A DNA stretch of 64,000 bases from the NCBI GenBank assembly GCA_018524725.1, contig JAEUWP010000275.1:1-64000 (forward strand). The letters are read 5' to 3'. The position numbers and the translations under genes are program-made. Below the pieces are notes generated by a model. The model was not told the origin of the DNA, did no database searches, and saw only the letters and a list, made by a program, of their open reading frames with translations. Below are positions 13,709 through 25,092 of this stretch, piece after piece (position 1 is the stretch's first letter; every line of letters begins with the position of its first letter). The stretch comes from Podaxis mareebaensis. Its lineage: Eukaryota > Basidiomycota > Agaricomycetes > Agaricales > Agaricaceae.

Positions 13709-14992
13709 ATGCCACCAAGAGTAGGTCGCATTGGAGACTGGTCAAATGACGCAGATGACCACGACGAGCAATCTGATGAGAACAGCGAGAAAAGAGAAAG
13801 CTGGTTCGCGGGTGGAGAGAGAAGGTGACCCCTGAATCCAGCCCGCTCTGTCTCCTGAATACTAAAGCCTTTTAAACAGTGGAATATCCGTACAGAATCC
13901 TAATCGCCAGCGGGATGCGCCCGGTGAAAGCCTTGTGAGAAATCTCCTGAGACGCGCCGCAGAGTGGGTCACAGTCCTTCAACCTTATCTACCCCTACAT
14001 CTGACCATCCCCGCAAACTAGAGGTGGGCCACCACCACAAGAGCCTCAATCAGGTGGTGGATTCCGTGTGTTTTCCGGTGGAGGACATACTCTTGGTAGC
14101 GACGAAGTTCCCTCAGCCTATGTGGCAGATCCCAATGCCCCAGTCGAGGAAGAGCGTATGTATCCATCTACGTGTGATACATTGATATCTAATCTTTGCT
14201 TCACAGAAGATGTTGCCAGGAGGACGATTACTCTTTGGCAGGACGGTTTTCAAATCGAGGACGGTGACCTTATGAGCTATGATAATCCCGAAGATGCACA
14301 AATTCTAGCGGACCTCACTTCCGGGTATGTCTCTCGCCATGCCATTGATCTACGAGTTTTCATTCTTGATCATTCCAGAAATGCTCCGCTCTCCCTTCTC
14401 AACGTCAGGCCGGGCCAACCTGTCGAACTTCGTATAAACCCAAGGCGACACGAACCATATCGCCCACCTTCTGGCGTTCGCGTGTTCCGGGGAGCTGGTC
14501 AGAGGCTTGGTGCCCCAGTTCCCGAACCTGTGCAAGGAAGCAGTAGTAGCTCGATGCCTGGCTCGTTCCCAGCGTCTACTGCCGCTTCACCGCCATCCCA
14601 AGGAATGGACAGGGCGAGCGTCACAACGCGATTCGAGGTGGATCAGACAAAACCCACAACAAGCATTCAAGTGAGATTGGCGGATGGAACTCGGTAAGCT
14701 TATTTGTTATAGAAAACATCTCGATTTTGAGTCGTTATCTATTCCAGTATTGTAAGCCGAATGAATCTTACTCATACCGTCGGTGACATTAGAAGCTTTA
14801 TCAATGCGTGCGTTGTCTCCTTTGGTCAATCTCAGTCCACAATGTTCATTGGTGCCTAGGTCCCGTCCCGAAAACCTAACGCGACCCTATACTATCGGGA
14901 CAACGTTCCCAAATCGTATCCTCGACGATGATTCTGCGACTATAGAAAGTGCGGGTCTGATCAATAGCGTCGTTGTTCAAAGATGGGTCTAA
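13709..14992 (+). CDS. p47/Shp1-type Cdc48 cofactor (SEP-UBX), no UBA
   Basis: Adaptor for the AAA ATPase Cdc48/p97, acting in membrane fusion, protein phosphatase regulation and degradation. After splicing the protein opens MPPRVGRIGDWSND, then ESWFAGGERSGISVQNPN and GGGHTLGSDEVPSAYV, leading into the SEP domain (RRTITLWQDGFQIEDGDLMS ... LLNVRPGQPVELRINPR). A Ser/Pro linker follows, then a UBX domain (TSIQVRLADGTR, IVSRMNLTHTVGDIRSFI, and the tail ILDDDSATIESAGLINSVV). The canonical p47 N-terminal UBA domain is absent from this model: the ATG lies just before the linker. Either this is a p37-like short form or a 5' exon was missed. Introns were read at about 13827, 13951, 14156, 14324, 14695 and 14808. 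Confidence 0.88.
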
Positions 14993-15297
14993 ATCTGGTG
15001 ATTCGATGCAAAAGTGAACTTGTGTACCGGACTCTGTTACCTATCGGGCGCCTTCCCAATATAAATTAGTCGCCCTGTGTTGCTCGTCCATACACATAGG
15101 AGCGCGGTGAGCGCCTTGCACTAGGTGCTCGTAACTTTTAACGGCATCGCTGTAAATTCTCTGCGGTTATCACGGGCGAATGTTCCAAGATGCACAACTA
15201 GAGCGCTTATGTTTGGCGCGTACTTACTACTCAGGATAACAGCAGTGGTATTTATGGGATTATCGGAGTTCGAGTAAAAAAAGACCGAAGTACATGC

Positions 15298-16510
15298 TCA
15301 GCTGTTCATATCAGAAACACATTCCCAATTGCCTTTGAGGTTCTCTTTCCATAATGTTACCTTCCCATCACCACAGCTAACAGCAAGGATGTTACCTGCC
15401 AAACTCCAAGAGACGCGCCAGACGACATCTGGGAACTTTCCAGCTGGTGGAAGAACGCCACCGGCAGAAGCGAGGCTGGAAGAAGGGTCCAGCGCAGTCT
15501 TGACCCACGGTGAAGTTGGGGAGTCCTTGGTCCAAATGAGGACAGTCTTATCTTGCGACGCAGTGGCAATATAGGAGCGAGGAAGGCCAATGTTGGGAGC
15601 CCAGGCCACGTCGCGAACCCAATCAGTATGCCCCTCCAAGGTCTCTTCTTCGACCCATGATTGCGAGTCTTCACGGTATGCCCAGATCTTGACAAGGTTG
15701 TCACAACCGGCACTGGCGAAGCGCTTCACAGAAGGAGCCTGAGTTGAAGAGGGTTGTCCGGGGGCAGTTGGAGATTGTTGAGGAGTGATAAGAGAACCCG
15801 GGAGAACGGCTGGAGCCCATGACACGGCATTGCACCCAATAGCATGGCCATTAAAGATGTCAGCGTCCCACTGGCCATCATCTACGTGGTGTATAGTCAA
15901 TGGATGACGTCGAACGGACGTGAATAGTTACACACTTTTAAAAGTCAAAACGGAGAGTTTGCCGTCGGAAGATGCACATGCGAGAATGGCCCCCAGTTCG
16001 TGCGGTGCCCAAGAAATAGAGTTGACTGTGGTGCCGTTGGCGGTCCAACTGACGTCACGAAGGACCAGAGACGCACCTGAGGCCGTATGTAGGCTGTGCT
16101 CGCCTATTTTGATCCAACCACCTTGAGGGCCTTGCTCTTTCCAGATCAACACTTTGCCGTCGTACGAGCACGACGCGAGAATGTGTCCATACTTCGGATG
16201 GGCCCACCCGACTTGCCAAACGGGACCCGTATGCCTAGAAGAGGATTAAAGGAAGGCAGAAAGGGGGAAGATAGGGACAAACCCCTTGAGGACGTGACCA
16301 GCAGAGGAACGTTGAGGCTCGCCATCAACAACGTCGAATACTTTGACTGTGCGATCGGAGGAACAGGTGGCGAGTCTTTTCCCGTAATAATCAAGTTGAG
16401 CATCATGCTGGACAGGACATGAGAGGTGAAGGAGTTACAGAATGAGCGTGACACACGATCATATCCTCATGCGAGGTCTCTATTGGAACAGAGTCGGAGG
16501 TCGTCGCCAT
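15298..16510 (-). CDS. SEC13: Sec13, WD40 subunit of COPII coat and Nup84 complex
   Basis: Six-blade open beta-propeller that partners Sec31 in the COPII cage, Nup145C/Nup84 in the nuclear pore, and SEACAT. The start (ATG at 16510) reads [18 protein letters not shown], then an intron, then an exon with [20 protein letters not shown]. Later exons give [24 protein letters not shown] WD blades, then [70 protein letters not shown], and the last blade [18 protein letters not shown]. Stop is TGA at 15300-15298. Length and order match the about 300-340-aa family, with a longer Ser/Pro insertion before blade 4. It is convergent with the p47-like gene (305 bp apart) and divergent from the kinase. Confidence 0.93.
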
Positions 16511-17097
16511 CTTGAGTCGCTGAGGTAGTAAGCAATAGACTTGTGGCCAACGTGGAGATCAACCGCGACGAGCGGTCACACACACGTCACAACCGTCCGC
16601 TTGATGGCCTCTTAGGCGCTGACAGCCTCCGTGTTTACGCAAGTTCTTTGGTAGTCGAGCAACCAAACATGCTGTTGATGTATGATACATGGTACTGAGG
16701 TAAAGACCCGCGTACCCTGGAGCATAATTACCTCAACTCACTGTGGCAGCCTGCCGATGTACTCGTGCTAGTCAACAAGCGAAGTCGTCCTACACATAGT
16801 TTAATTGTAGCAAATGAACGCTCGAGCTTGGAGCCATATCTTGGTATAAGTAGCACCAGATTTGTCCCACTCGCATACGTCAAACACCCACAGCACCAGC
16901 TTTGGCTCTATATAAGCAAACGTCAGTTAATAATAAGCTTTATTTCCTTCTGTCTGCTGTCTCCGATCTCGAAGCTCAGTACTTACCGCTTGGCGACAGG
17001 CATCAGGCCAAACAACAGCAACTCACACCCTTTAAGGCCCGCTGCGAACTAGACGAACTAGACGCTTGTAAGTGCTCACACACCTCCTCCCGTTGCG
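16511..17097. promoter_or_regulatory. Divergent intergenic region SEC13 / kinase
   Basis: This 587-bp region lies between the opposed starts. A CTATATAAG box at about 16909-16917 lies about 185 bp upstream of the kinase ATG and is a plausible TATA element. No other element is recognised. Confidence 0.45.
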
Positions 17098-18562
17098 ATG
17101 GACCAGGAACGGCATGCAGTTTATCATGCGACACAAGAAGCTCTGCCCCCAGAAAGCCGTTCCAGTCCCAGCTCGGCCAACGATGTGGGGAGGCAAGCAA
17201 CAACACCAGCGTCCCACGGAACATGCCAGGTGCAGAAGGCGGAGGAGCATTATTTTGGTTATGGAGACCACTCAGACGTTTACAAGGGCTACTATAACGG
17301 GCGATTAGTGAGTCTATACATTGCATCCCTTCGCCTGCTAATTTCACAACCCAGGTCGCCATCAAACAACTACGAGGCGTCAATTCTAGCAAAACCGAGA
17401 TCAGGGATGCTCTTCGTCAGGTAGTTGCACCTTTCGATTCGTGTCGCTGAAAAACTGCTCATCCTCACTTGCAGAGCCTACAAGCCCAATTCGATACGAG
17501 CTGGAAACACTTGGACCATCCGAACGTATGCAAGATTTACGAGATTGCCGAAGGCTTTGGCTTTCTACCAGCACTAGTCATGGCCTACTATCCACGTGGT
17601 AACATCGTAAAACACATTCAAAAGCACAATCCTCAAGTCGGCCAGCGAATGAAATGGGTACTTGAACACCATTTAGTGTGAGGCACACCTAATAGCATTG
17701 TCATCAGGTTTCTGAGATCGCGGATGGTCTTTCTTATTTGCATTCCATGGCTGTATATCATGGCGACCTACGAGGCGTTCGTATTTATCATCCCGCGTAT
17801 TCTTCTTAACTTATTGGTCTCCCTCAAGGTAAACATATTCTTGGATGATAACAATCGCGCTGTGATTGCAGACTATGCTATTGCTCACTACTTCAGTAAT
17901 TCCGACTTCACCTCCGCTAAATCTACTGGGACCGTACGCTGGACCGCCCCCGAGGTTATCGCCCTTCCTCCTAATCCAAACCTCCGACCAGAAAAGATCG
18001 ACATCTTTGCTTTCGGTATGACAATGCTCGAGGTAGGCGCTTTACACACGCCGCAACCGCGTGCCCGGCTCACGTATTCCTCCTTCGCATATCTAAGGTT
18101 ATCTCCGGAGACCCTCCCTACTCAGACAAATCCGATACCGGAGCCATATTCGCGATTTCAAAACATGAAGCTCCTAAGCTTCCACAAAGCATCGTTGGCA
18201 ATGCCGGGCTCAAGAATCTATTTGACGCTTGCACTCATCAAACGCCCGAAGATAGGCCTTCCGCACAACACGCAGCTGATGTTCTACGAGCTGTGAGTTG
18301 TTTTTTCCCGAGAGAAATTGTCGCCTTTCTTACTGGTATGGTCAGCTTCTCCCTCCTTCGGGCTTATTCCAAAAGTAAGAGATTTTCCCTCCCTCACTTA
18401 CCCGCATGCTAAATTGTTTTATTTCAGGTTTCTGCGGTTTCTCGGCAGTTGGATTCGGTACTTGTAGGTTGCTCGTATGCTACTGGATCCATCGTGACTG
18501 TTCTAGAACACATTTCTTGGAGTTATTTGGTTATGCCGCATTATTCGTCCCTTGGATCTTGA
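17098..18562 (+). CDS. Protein kinase-domain protein (TKL-like)
   Basis: Predicted cytosolic kinase of the TKL-like group expanded in mushrooms. Exons give, in order, a Ser/Pro-rich N-terminus, the glycine loop FGYGDHSDVYKGYY, beta3 Lys VAIKQLRG, NVCKIYEI, the hinge VMAYYPRGNI, catalytic loop HGDLRGVN, the DFG position reading ADYA, WTAPEV (APE) and IDIFAFGMTMLEV, then SGDPPYSD and the C-lobe. The metal-binding Asp of DFG is kept but Phe-Gly is replaced by Tyr-Ala; HRD is HGD. The catalytic Asp, Asn and Lys are present, so activity is possible. About seven short introns. The C-terminal exons after 18296 (hydrophobic, ending at TGA 18562) are my extension and less certain. It may be a pseudokinase-like relative. 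Confidence 0.75.
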
Positions 18563-21500
18563 CCGTTCTCGACTTATGTAAAATTTGCCTGGACCCCTGG
18601 GAGATAGTTGACACCAAACATAACACCTTTGGCTTCATACTAGTGTTCTACCCGTCCTCGCGTGGAATATGCTCGCCTGCGGTAACGCATGAATATTCTT
18701 TTCTGCTTCACGTCCGATGCCACACGCTTGAAGCTTAAAGTCTGACACCTCTTAACCTCGGGCGGCGCGGTAGGAACGCGGTGGTGCTATGTCTAATCTA
18801 CTCTCCCTGGTTAGTCATGGGTTTAGGTATGTGGACAGCCCTTCTGAATTGCCGATTACCCTCCTGATGGCCTTCGATTTCCTTATGCTTTCCCTGGTTC
18901 CCGCAATGATACGACGAGGTTAAGACTCCTTTTTCCTAGAAAGATCCCCACCGTGGCCACACATCCTTGAAGTGATTGCGTGGGTAGTAGTGGTTCAACA
19001 GAAGCATCCTCGATCATCACCCGAGCAGAACACCTGGCCTGGCTCCCTTCCTCCTTTCCTTCCTCTAGCTGCCTTTTTTGTGAGAACGCTTGTTACAGGG
19101 GCATCCACTCCCCTGTGAGCACAGTTACAGCCCCTGACAATGCTTCACAGTGAGCTTCACCAACACGTTGATCACTTCGCCAGTTCGCCCGTCCTTAACC
19201 GCCCCTACGGTTTGCAGCCCCTTTCCTGTCCTTCCGTTTCATCTTGACTAACCCATGAAACCTTGCTTACGATAAATATGGATGCCGCCTCTTCATTCCA
19301 AGGGCTCCCTCCTCGGTACACACCCTGACGCAACACACTATTATCAATTTCCGCTTCTCACCTCGTATATAAGGAGACTTAATAAATAACATCCACGCCA
19401 CTTGGGTAATCGCATACCGATTATGGAGTCCTGTACCTCATCGACCCCTTGTCTCAGCGGCACATTCAACTCATGTAATCATGCCTCGTTTTGAAGACCC
19501 GTACTCTGCCGGCGAAGATACCTTATCTGTCCCAAACTATCGCACACGAATCGAAAAACCTAGCACCTTAGTCCTATATATGCCTGCTTGAAAATAAAAG
19601 GGGGAGCCAGACACGATTCCGAGAACACACGCACGGTGGAAATGCCCTATGAACACCGACGCCAGATTAATTATCACATAGGAGCCATTGCTGCAGATGT
19701 AATACACGGGCGCCGATGGCGCGTTCCTCCGTCTCCAACCCCTCTTCGTAGCCAATCGTTTGGGAACAACATAGTGGACTGCTTTCGGATAGGTCCTTCC
19801 ATGGATCCGGCATGGGGCTCCCTGAATGTCCGAATATTAATCGTGGACCTCTGCTCGAAGTCCAATCACATTTGCATACGTCTCGATCAGGGATCCCGCT
19901 CTTCATACATCCCTTAGGTGATAAGTGGTGCACCTGTCGAGGTCGAAGCAGGTAAGAGTCTCTCGTCCGCGAGTGCGCACATGACACTCCGGCGCATGCT
20001 CATGGGCTCGTAGCTCAACATTCACCCACATCCTTGAACCTTCCCCTCTCGGTCGTATTGCCTCCGTTTCGCACCTAACGAGAGTATGAGCTATATCAAT
20101 CCCGAGCACCCATAGCCGAAGTTCGGGAATCAATAGACAAGTCGCCAGGCGACGCGCTTGTGCAGTTCAGACATGGACACATTCTCAACCCAGGAAAGTA
20201 TTTGCTTCCGAGCAGGGAATCGAGGTGCTTCTCATTTACACGGGCAACGAAGAAATTCTGGCAATCCTTGTGGTCACTCAAGTGCATGGAGACGGACCAA
20301 AGGAGCCCGGACGCCGCCCAATCTTTCACCTGAAATGGCTATGTTAAGTAAAACCGCTCATTAAAGATCAAGCAAGACCGTCATAAGGACATGCACCAGA
20401 ATCCTTATGACTCGACCGGCAGTAAGACAAATCAGACGGGGAACTGGAGGGGATAATGGTGAGCAGGGGTAGTGAAAACGGCATTTCCGTGCCCGATCAC
20501 AGGGTGGTACACTCTGGGTGCGCCCTCCGCAGGGCTAAGGTGCAACCGGATTGTAAAGAACATTGGAGTCCCCGGAGGTAATCATTCTCACTCTGCAGAC
20601 GATGCCGCCATGAAGACGTCCAGACTCTAGGATAACCAAACAATAATAAACAATAATCAAAAAGAACGCCCATCGAAAAGAGTCCCAGAGTCCCATTTCC
20701 GGGGTCATCGTATCACAACGATCGAAAGACACGACGATTCATGATCATTTAACTTTATATATTCTTGTAGCAATAACCTCACACCTACGCACTAACCGCG
20801 CGTAGTACATATGGTTGGCACGTTTGATCAACAACCCTGGCGCGACTGCCCTTTCACTGTGGCGGTTTCACTTGGACAAGGCAATATCACCATTATGGCT
20901 TCCTACGGCACCTTGATATGCTCTGAAAGGTATATTCTAGGTCCGTCTATATAACTCATGGTCTCTCATGACCATGAAGCGCCTGCCTCGGGAGCCAGCG
21001 CTTTTATACAGTGAACCCTTTTGCTTCTCCGCGGATTTTGAACGCGTGAAAACTGCATTGAAACCGTAATAAAACTATACTGTCTTCGCAATCCATTGTA
21101 ACTTCCAGAAGGCCCATTTGATCTAGAACCGTCCCCATTGAGTGTGAAGTAAGTTTTAAATGGATCTTTTGATCCAGCTCCTTATGTTATATTTCACTAT
21201 GTATGATGTTGCAGGCCGTAGAGTATGTAGGAACAGTTCTACTTTGGTTTTGATTGCAAAAATACCTTTGTTTCTGGATGCAAAAGTTCTTTTTCGCAAA
21301 TCTTTAAGTCCCTCACATCCGTCTAGCCCTGGGGTCACACCTGAAGTCCACTAGGTATCCACCTAAAATGAACAGACTGCGGTTTATGCATCTCAACGCC
21401 CCTATCAGACCTCCGAATTTCTAGTACATACCTCTGAGGATGTATGATAGAGTCTCCCGAATCCTCGCAGGGAGCATGCAATAATCAAGTGTTTCATATC

Positions 21501-22091
21501 ACCGCTGCTCCATGGAGGTCATTTGTCTTCTCAGGACACTGTATTGAGTGACCAATGACATCGAGATCATTGTCTCCAATGGATCATAGGAGCCTGCAAC
21601 AGTGCGACATGTTCGTTGCTATCTTGGTGGCTTCATAACAGCTTATCGGAGGCTGAGCAGGCTCGATTGCTTGGTTGATACCGGAAAAAGGAGCATTGGA
21701 GCATAGAAATAATTGCGGTATGGAGTAAGCCGTGCAAAGGTGTGAATGTCACAATACTTATGCATCAGAGCCTTTTTGCAACGTGGGCGCCGGCAGTTTG
21801 AGCCAGGTTTCAGCGAATCAAATCCAATGAGAGCTGAACGAGAATCCAGGAGCTCCAGCGTCGTCTCACAATGCCCTAAGCATGGGTATCCACGAAAGGA
21901 ACCATAATGAAGACATGTGTATCCCTTAGTCGTGCTGCCACCATCGGCCTGTCATTCCTCTAGTCATGTGCAACACGTAGAAGAGTTTATACATGTGGAC
22001 CGTCTCATTGAAACTGGCTTGGAGATCCCAAAAGATACAAATTGCCCATTGATGCTTAATATGCTGAGAATGTTGCACATCACGCATATTA
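18563..22091. other. Gene-poor 3.5-kb region
   Basis: No coding region here shows a recognisable domain, intron pattern or codon structure; open frames are short and scattered (for example 19588-19917 and 20158-20364). A TATATAAGG at about 19370-19378 might be a promoter remnant. The region ends at the TIR element. It may hold degraded repeats or a non-coding transcript, but the sequence alone does not show which. Confidence 0.5.
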
Positions 22092-22093
22092 TA

Positions 22094-22146
22094 AGGTAGA
22101 TATACCAGAGAACCGACTTGATCACGTGGTCACGGCGTGACAGATA
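22094..22146 (+). repeat. Left terminal inverted repeat
   Basis: About 50 bp, imperfectly complementary to 22792-22844, beginning AGGTAGATATACC after a TA dinucleotide. Confidence 0.85.
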
Positions 22147-22354
22147 AGGGTTTTTTGGCAGGCAGGTCGACGAAAGACTCTATTTTGTTGGCTACATTGC
22201 ACTACTTGAAAAATGAAAACCGCAACTTTGTAGAGCTCTCCTTTCCGCACATTTCTGTGGTTTTGAAACTTTAATATCTTTTGTATACATTGAGATTTTG
22301 AGCGAGAGAGATCCGACAACCAAATTAGGAAAGTACCCTAATTAACCTCCTCCT

Positions 22355-22701
22355 TGTGAGCTAAACCCCATTGAACAATGTTGGGGCTATGCAAAGCGTC
22401 GCTACCGGATATACCCTCCATCATCCAGGGAGGATGTCCTTGAGAGAAATGTTGTAACTTCCCTGGATGAGGTACCTCTTTTGGCAATGCGCAGGTGAGT
22501 AGAGTGTATCTAATGCATTCAATGGCTTGCTCAAAAATATCACGCAGGTTCACGACACGGTGCTTTCGCTTTATGAATGCATACAGAAAGAATCTCAATG
22601 GACGGCAGGCTGCCTGGATAACCAAGAAATATTGTGGACATCGGACAATCCCTGAAACTATCCTTGCTGAATTTGATAATGAGCTAAAGGCACTTGCATA
22701 A
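22355..22701 (+). pseudogene. DDE transposase C-terminal fragment
   Basis: The frame opens at ELNPIEQCWGYAKRRYR, which carries the third catalytic acidic residue (the E of NPIE) of DDE transposases. It runs to an intron (donor GTGAGT near 22494, acceptor CGCAG near 22548) and continues TTRCFRFMNAYRKNLNGRQA to a stop at 22699-22701. The two upstream Asp residues and the N-terminal DNA-binding domain are missing: the sequence before 22355 has stops and no similarity to the family. It is therefore inactive. The 3' exons look well preserved, so the loss was by internal deletion and not slow decay. Confidence 0.8.
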
Positions 22702-22791
22702 TGCACTACGACGCAAGTTCATTAACATTGATGCTACATACTCTTATAATCTATGATGATAAATAGCGTAGATAAGACTTAGATTAGATTT

Positions 22792-22844
22792 GTCACAGTG
22801 TGACCTGATCATGTGATTACGTTGGTTCTCTAGTATACCTACCT
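22792..22844 (-). repeat. Right terminal inverted repeat
   Basis: Reverse complement partner of 22094-22146. It is followed directly by TA at 22845-22846. Confidence 0.85.
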
Positions 22845-23140
22845 TAAGTACTTCAGAATATGTATGCCTGCTTTTGCTTAGCTGCTCACACAGTACCTCC
22901 ACTAGATTCCTCCATATTCAATCACCTCAAAACATATTTCACATTTTGTATTTGAATCGCATTAGCAGCAGGGTTTACACATAGTGAATTAGGGCACTCA
23001 ACAACAATAACGAGTGTGATCACGATGGACACAGCCACTATTGCTGTGGTAATTGATAACGTTGTTCAACTTTCAACTTTGCACTTGACCTGTATATGGC
23101 TTGCGTAGGACAGAGAGGGCTTGCCGATTGATCTACCCCC

Positions 23141-24798
23141 ATGCTCGCTACTGCTTCTGATCTCCCTCCGGAGGTATGGTGCCGCATTGGCCAATATATC
23201 CCATCCTCAGATTGGCCGAACTTCGCCCTCGTAAATCGCACTTTCTATGGCATAATTATATCTGATTTGTACAGGCGTGTTGAGGTCGTCAGCCGTAACC
23301 CAACACCTTTTATCCACGCATTCCAAACGCTCGAGTCAGTAATTGAATCTTTCCCTGACTTGACCCTTTTCTGATATGACAATAGTCGAGAACGAGACCT
23401 CGCAAAACGGTTGAAAAGCCTGACGATTTGGGTTCACGCTCTTAACGAGGTCATTCATCTTGACGGTATCACTCAGCCGCTGTCTCCTGCTTCGAAAAAG
23501 CAGGAACCTGAAGACAGGTTGCTCTGGCCAAGGTACTCTCTCCGTCAGATCATTGGTCGCGGGCGTTCCGAGTCCACCCAAACTCCTGCTCACCCTGCAC
23601 CCCCCTTTCTGGACAAGAATAAACTATTCATGGAAACTATAGCGAAACTAAAGAACCTGGAAAATCTGATGCTCGTGTGGCAGCCAGACGATGGTTATAA
23701 CAAAACATCGCCCACGACCTGTAGCCAGCTCGTGTCCCATATCTGGACTAAGATCGGGAACAGGATACAATCGCTTACTCTAGACATGGCAATGTTCAAT
23801 CTTTACGAGGCCTTACGCATTCCTCCGGAACTTAAGACCCTACAGGAGCTTCATATCCGTGTCACCCTCGAGAAACATGGCGCCTTTCGGGGCAACGCAA
23901 TTCGTATATTCACCTCTACTCTCATCCCATTCATCAACAAACTGGCGCCCAAATTAACAGCATTTTCATTCACATCCCTTTGCAACCTCAACCTTGATCC
24001 ACTGTTCCAAGAAATGGAACCTACACCCCTCCTCCGCCGACTCTCCCTTTGTCTAGCATTCCAAGTCAGCGACATGTGGAGTGCCAATGCCCTGCAAACA
24101 TTTCTCCGGAACCACAACACCATCCAACAGCTGAGTCTGAGATACGCAGATTGCTGTGGAGCGCTATTCCGCCACAACTGGACTTTCCATGATCGAGTCC
24201 TTGTAGGCGAGGTGTTCACTGGCGCCAATGCCTTCACCTTTCCTCGACTTGACATCGTCACCCTCGGGCTTCGATTCAAGTTGTCCGATAATCTCTTACT
24301 TGGGCGCTACGTCTCCCGCTTCAGCGCTTCAGCCAGCTCCCTGACGCTCCTTGACCGCAGTCTACCCTTCACACAAATCAAAGTGGTGTTGGTCCCTTTC
24401 CAGAGGACACTTAAGTCCTTGACTATGTTCGTCGAAGTTCTCACACCGGAGCTTCTTTGTCTGATAGCGAAGCTGTTACCTTTGCTCCATGATTTGACCC
24501 TCCGTGTCCAACGGTTTTCAAGCTCTCGGCTTCCATATGGAAAGAAAAATGATGATGCAGCGGTGCGTTTGGAGGCCTGCACTCGGAAGATTGCTAATGA
24601 AATCTGTAGACGAAGAAACAGTTCCTCGAAGAGATGCGCGCGGGACTCGGGCAGGATGATGCGAGGGTTTTGAAGCAATGGCGACTCAAAGAAATCAATG
24701 TACGCGAGTTTGCTTATGGTAAAGGGGACGTTCCGGTGTGGGAGGTGATGAAGGCAATAGCAGACGCCATTCCAAGCATTGAGTCCTGGGACGTCTAG
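23141..24798 (+). CDS. F-box-like protein
   Basis: Probable substrate-recognition subunit of an SCF ubiquitin ligase. The N-terminus reads SDLPPEVWCRIGQYIPSSDW then NFALVNRTFY, the hydrophobic LPxEV...L...D pattern of an F-box. The remaining about 450 residues have irregular leucine-rich stretches (LKSLTIWVHAL, LQELHIRVTLE, LRRLSLCLAFQ, LKSLTMFVEVL) like the degenerate LRR proteins common in Agaricomycetes. Two introns fit: one after HAFQTL (donor GTCAGT, acceptor before CGAGAACGAG, about 23335-23386) and one at about 24563-24618 (donor GTGCGT, branch CTAAT, acceptor TGTAG). The last exon ends IPSIESWDV, stop TAG 24796-24798. The target is unknown. Confidence 0.8.
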
Positions 24799-25092
24799 TT
24801 GGCCTTGGGCTGTGGCTCGCGGGTTCCTGCCCCCCAGTTGGCCTTTATCTGATGTTTGTTGTCTTATTATTTAACAATATGTATGTGTACTATCCTATCT
24901 TTCCTGATTAAGTGCCATGTGTTGTATTATATAGTAGTACATAACGTCCCACCCTCCATAGTGATTCCATGGGAACTAACCCAACCGCAAACGATGCGAC
25001 TAAGAACACGAATGACGATAATTAAATAGTATGCAAGACTTGTAGTGATGACGTGAAAGCATATCTGTTCATAAATCTACGGTATAATCAGG
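24799..25092. other. Convergent intergenic interval
   Basis: It lies between the F-box gene (+) and the uncharacterised gene (-) and is AT-rich, consistent with two 3' UTRs. No gene is seen. Confidence 0.5.

Larger units (their letters stand above)
22094..22844 (+). mobile_element. Tc1/mariner-type DNA transposon remnant with TIRs
   Basis: A 751-bp element bounded by imperfect inverted repeats of about 50 bp. The left end starts AGGTAGATATACCAGAGAACC and the right end, on the opposite strand, AGGTAGGTATACTAGAGAACC; both continue through a GATCACGTG/AATCACATG block to GTGACA. Each end is flanked by TA (22092-22093 and 22845-22846), the target duplication typical of the Tc1/mariner superfamily. 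It encloses the last two exons of a DDE transposase. The internal deletion makes it non-autonomous, intermediate between a full element and a MITE. Confidence 0.85.

Noticed and set aside
22338..22706. Minus-strand 122-codon frame in the transposon
   Set aside because: The opposite strand encodes a recognisable DDE transposase segment. This frame is its shadow.
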